A stretch of 64,000 nt of DNA, taken from positions 2,480,001-2,544,000 of the forward strand of contig NZ_LT796768.1 of assembly GCF_900167475.1 (NCBI RefSeq), given 5' to 3'. Each line of letters begins with the position of its first letter. The first letter of the stretch is position 1. This document shows, in pieces, positions 63,570-64,000 of the stretch. The DNA comes from Aeromicrobium choanae. Its GTDB lineage: Bacteria; Actinomycetota; Actinomycetes; Propionibacteriales; Nocardioidaceae. The notes beneath the pieces were generated by a model. The model had not been told where the DNA came from. It was given only the letters and a program-made list of their open reading frames with translations, and did no database searches. A program made the position numbers and the translations under genes.

Positions 63570-64000
63570 ATGGACCCGAGCAAGGCCGCGAAGAACATCA
63601 AGGACGCCGTGGAGAGCACGGCGGAGAAGGCGTTGGACAAGGCCGCCGAGCTCGCCACGCCCGACATCCCCGGCCGTCCCGGCCCTCATCCCGTCCCCTT
63701 CGACGAGCCCACCGAGCCGCGTGAGCCGCTGCCGCCGAAGGGCGACCAGAGCGCGCCGGACACCCGGTCGGCCACCGGTGCGCCGTCAGGCGCTCCCGAG
63801 GACGTGCGCACGCAGCAGGGTGCCTTCCTGACGACGTCGCAGGGCGCGCGACTGCGCGACAGCGACCACTCGCTCAAGGCCGGCCCACGCGGTCCGATCC
63901 TGATGCAGGACCACCACTTCCGCGAGAAGATCACGCACTTCGACCACGAGCGCATCCCCGAACGCGTCGTCCACGCACGCGGCTCCGGCGCCCACGGCAT
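63570..64000 (+). CDS. Large-subunit catalase, N-terminal part (truncated by window edge)
   Basis: The first 143 residues are present, starting at the ATG at 63570 with AAGGAG upstream. After a disordered 85-residue N-terminus come [39 protein letters not shown] and [16 protein letters not shown], which hold the distal catalytic His of clade II (KatE/HPII-like) catalases. It removes hydrogen peroxide. GGGTAC at 63530-63535 may be its -10. It runs past base 64000. Confidence 0.9.
   Translation, partial: MDPSKAAKNIKDAVESTAEKALDKAAELATPDIPGRPGPHPVPFDEPTEPREPLPPKGDQSAPDTRSATGAPSGAPEDVRTQQGAFLTTSQGARLRDSDHSLKAGPRGPILMQDHHFREKITHFDHERIPERVVHARGSGAHG

Overview
The window is about 64 kb of very GC-rich DNA (roughly 70 % by eye) with many GTG starts, short ATGA/GTGA gene overlaps and strong third-position GC. 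Together with a separate KdpF/KdpA/KdpB/KdpC set, an ECF41 sigma factor, a SigE-type sigma factor, 13E12/DUF222 and DUF1048/PadR genes, this points to an actinobacterial chromosome. Nocardioidaceae (Aeromicrobium/Nocardioides-like) is my best guess, but no rRNA or tRNA is present to confirm it. I see no prophage, insertion sequence or CRISPR array. No gene-free stretch exceeds 300 bases; the longest are 18025-18254 and 51978-52148.

Region 1 (1-21671) is one large catabolic locus. It holds a dispersed NitT/TauT-type ABC importer (binding protein 595-1701, ATPase 17197-18024, permease 19091-19948), a CYP199-like P450 with a vanillate-demethylase-type reductase, a three-gene isochorismatase-type operon, and a free-standing biotin-dependent acyl-CoA carboxylase. 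It also has an ADP-forming acyl-CoA synthetase with inverted domain order, a LysR regulator, a 4-hydroxyacetophenone-monooxygenase-like Baeyer-Villiger enzyme with two alpha/beta hydrolases, three short-chain dehydrogenases, a quinone-oxidoreductase-like enzyme and the start of an acyl-CoA dehydrogenase. Three near-identical 19-bp palindromes of the LysR T-N11-A type sit at 1835-1853, 4127-4145 and 18164-18182, in front of the separate transcription units. They suggest one regulon for uptake, oxygenation, ester cleavage and CoA-dependent breakdown of a ketone or aryl-ether substrate. No ring-cleavage dioxygenase is visible.

Region 2 (21675-39132) is a set of small accessory operons: LysR/YeiH, BluB, an ABC1 kinase, a TetR-controlled MFS pump carrying carboxypeptidase-regulatory-like domains, small secreted or membrane proteins, and a MarR-controlled pair of flavin enzymes. 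It continues with DoxX, a methyltransferase, an ECF41 sigma factor with its carboxymuconolactone-decarboxylase partner, and a DrrAB-like exporter with DUF1048 and PadR. Several have clear palindromic operators.

Region 3 (39211-46824) is a complete kdpFABCDE potassium-uptake operon preceded by three helically phased CTTGACGC repeats that look like a KdpE site.

Region 4 (46842-64000) holds general-function and stress genes: HNH/DUF222, MFS/MerR, two glyoxalase-type proteins, an epimerase-like protein, a SigE-type sigma factor with a probable partner, a Clp-N/HTH protein, and a zinc alcohol dehydrogenase. It ends with two YbdK-type glutamate-cysteine-ligase-like genes, an AhpD-like protein and the start of a large catalase. 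Both YbdK genes have identical GTTT-N16-GGGTAC-N9-GTG promoters of the SigF/SigB stress type, so part of this region may be a general-stress regulon.
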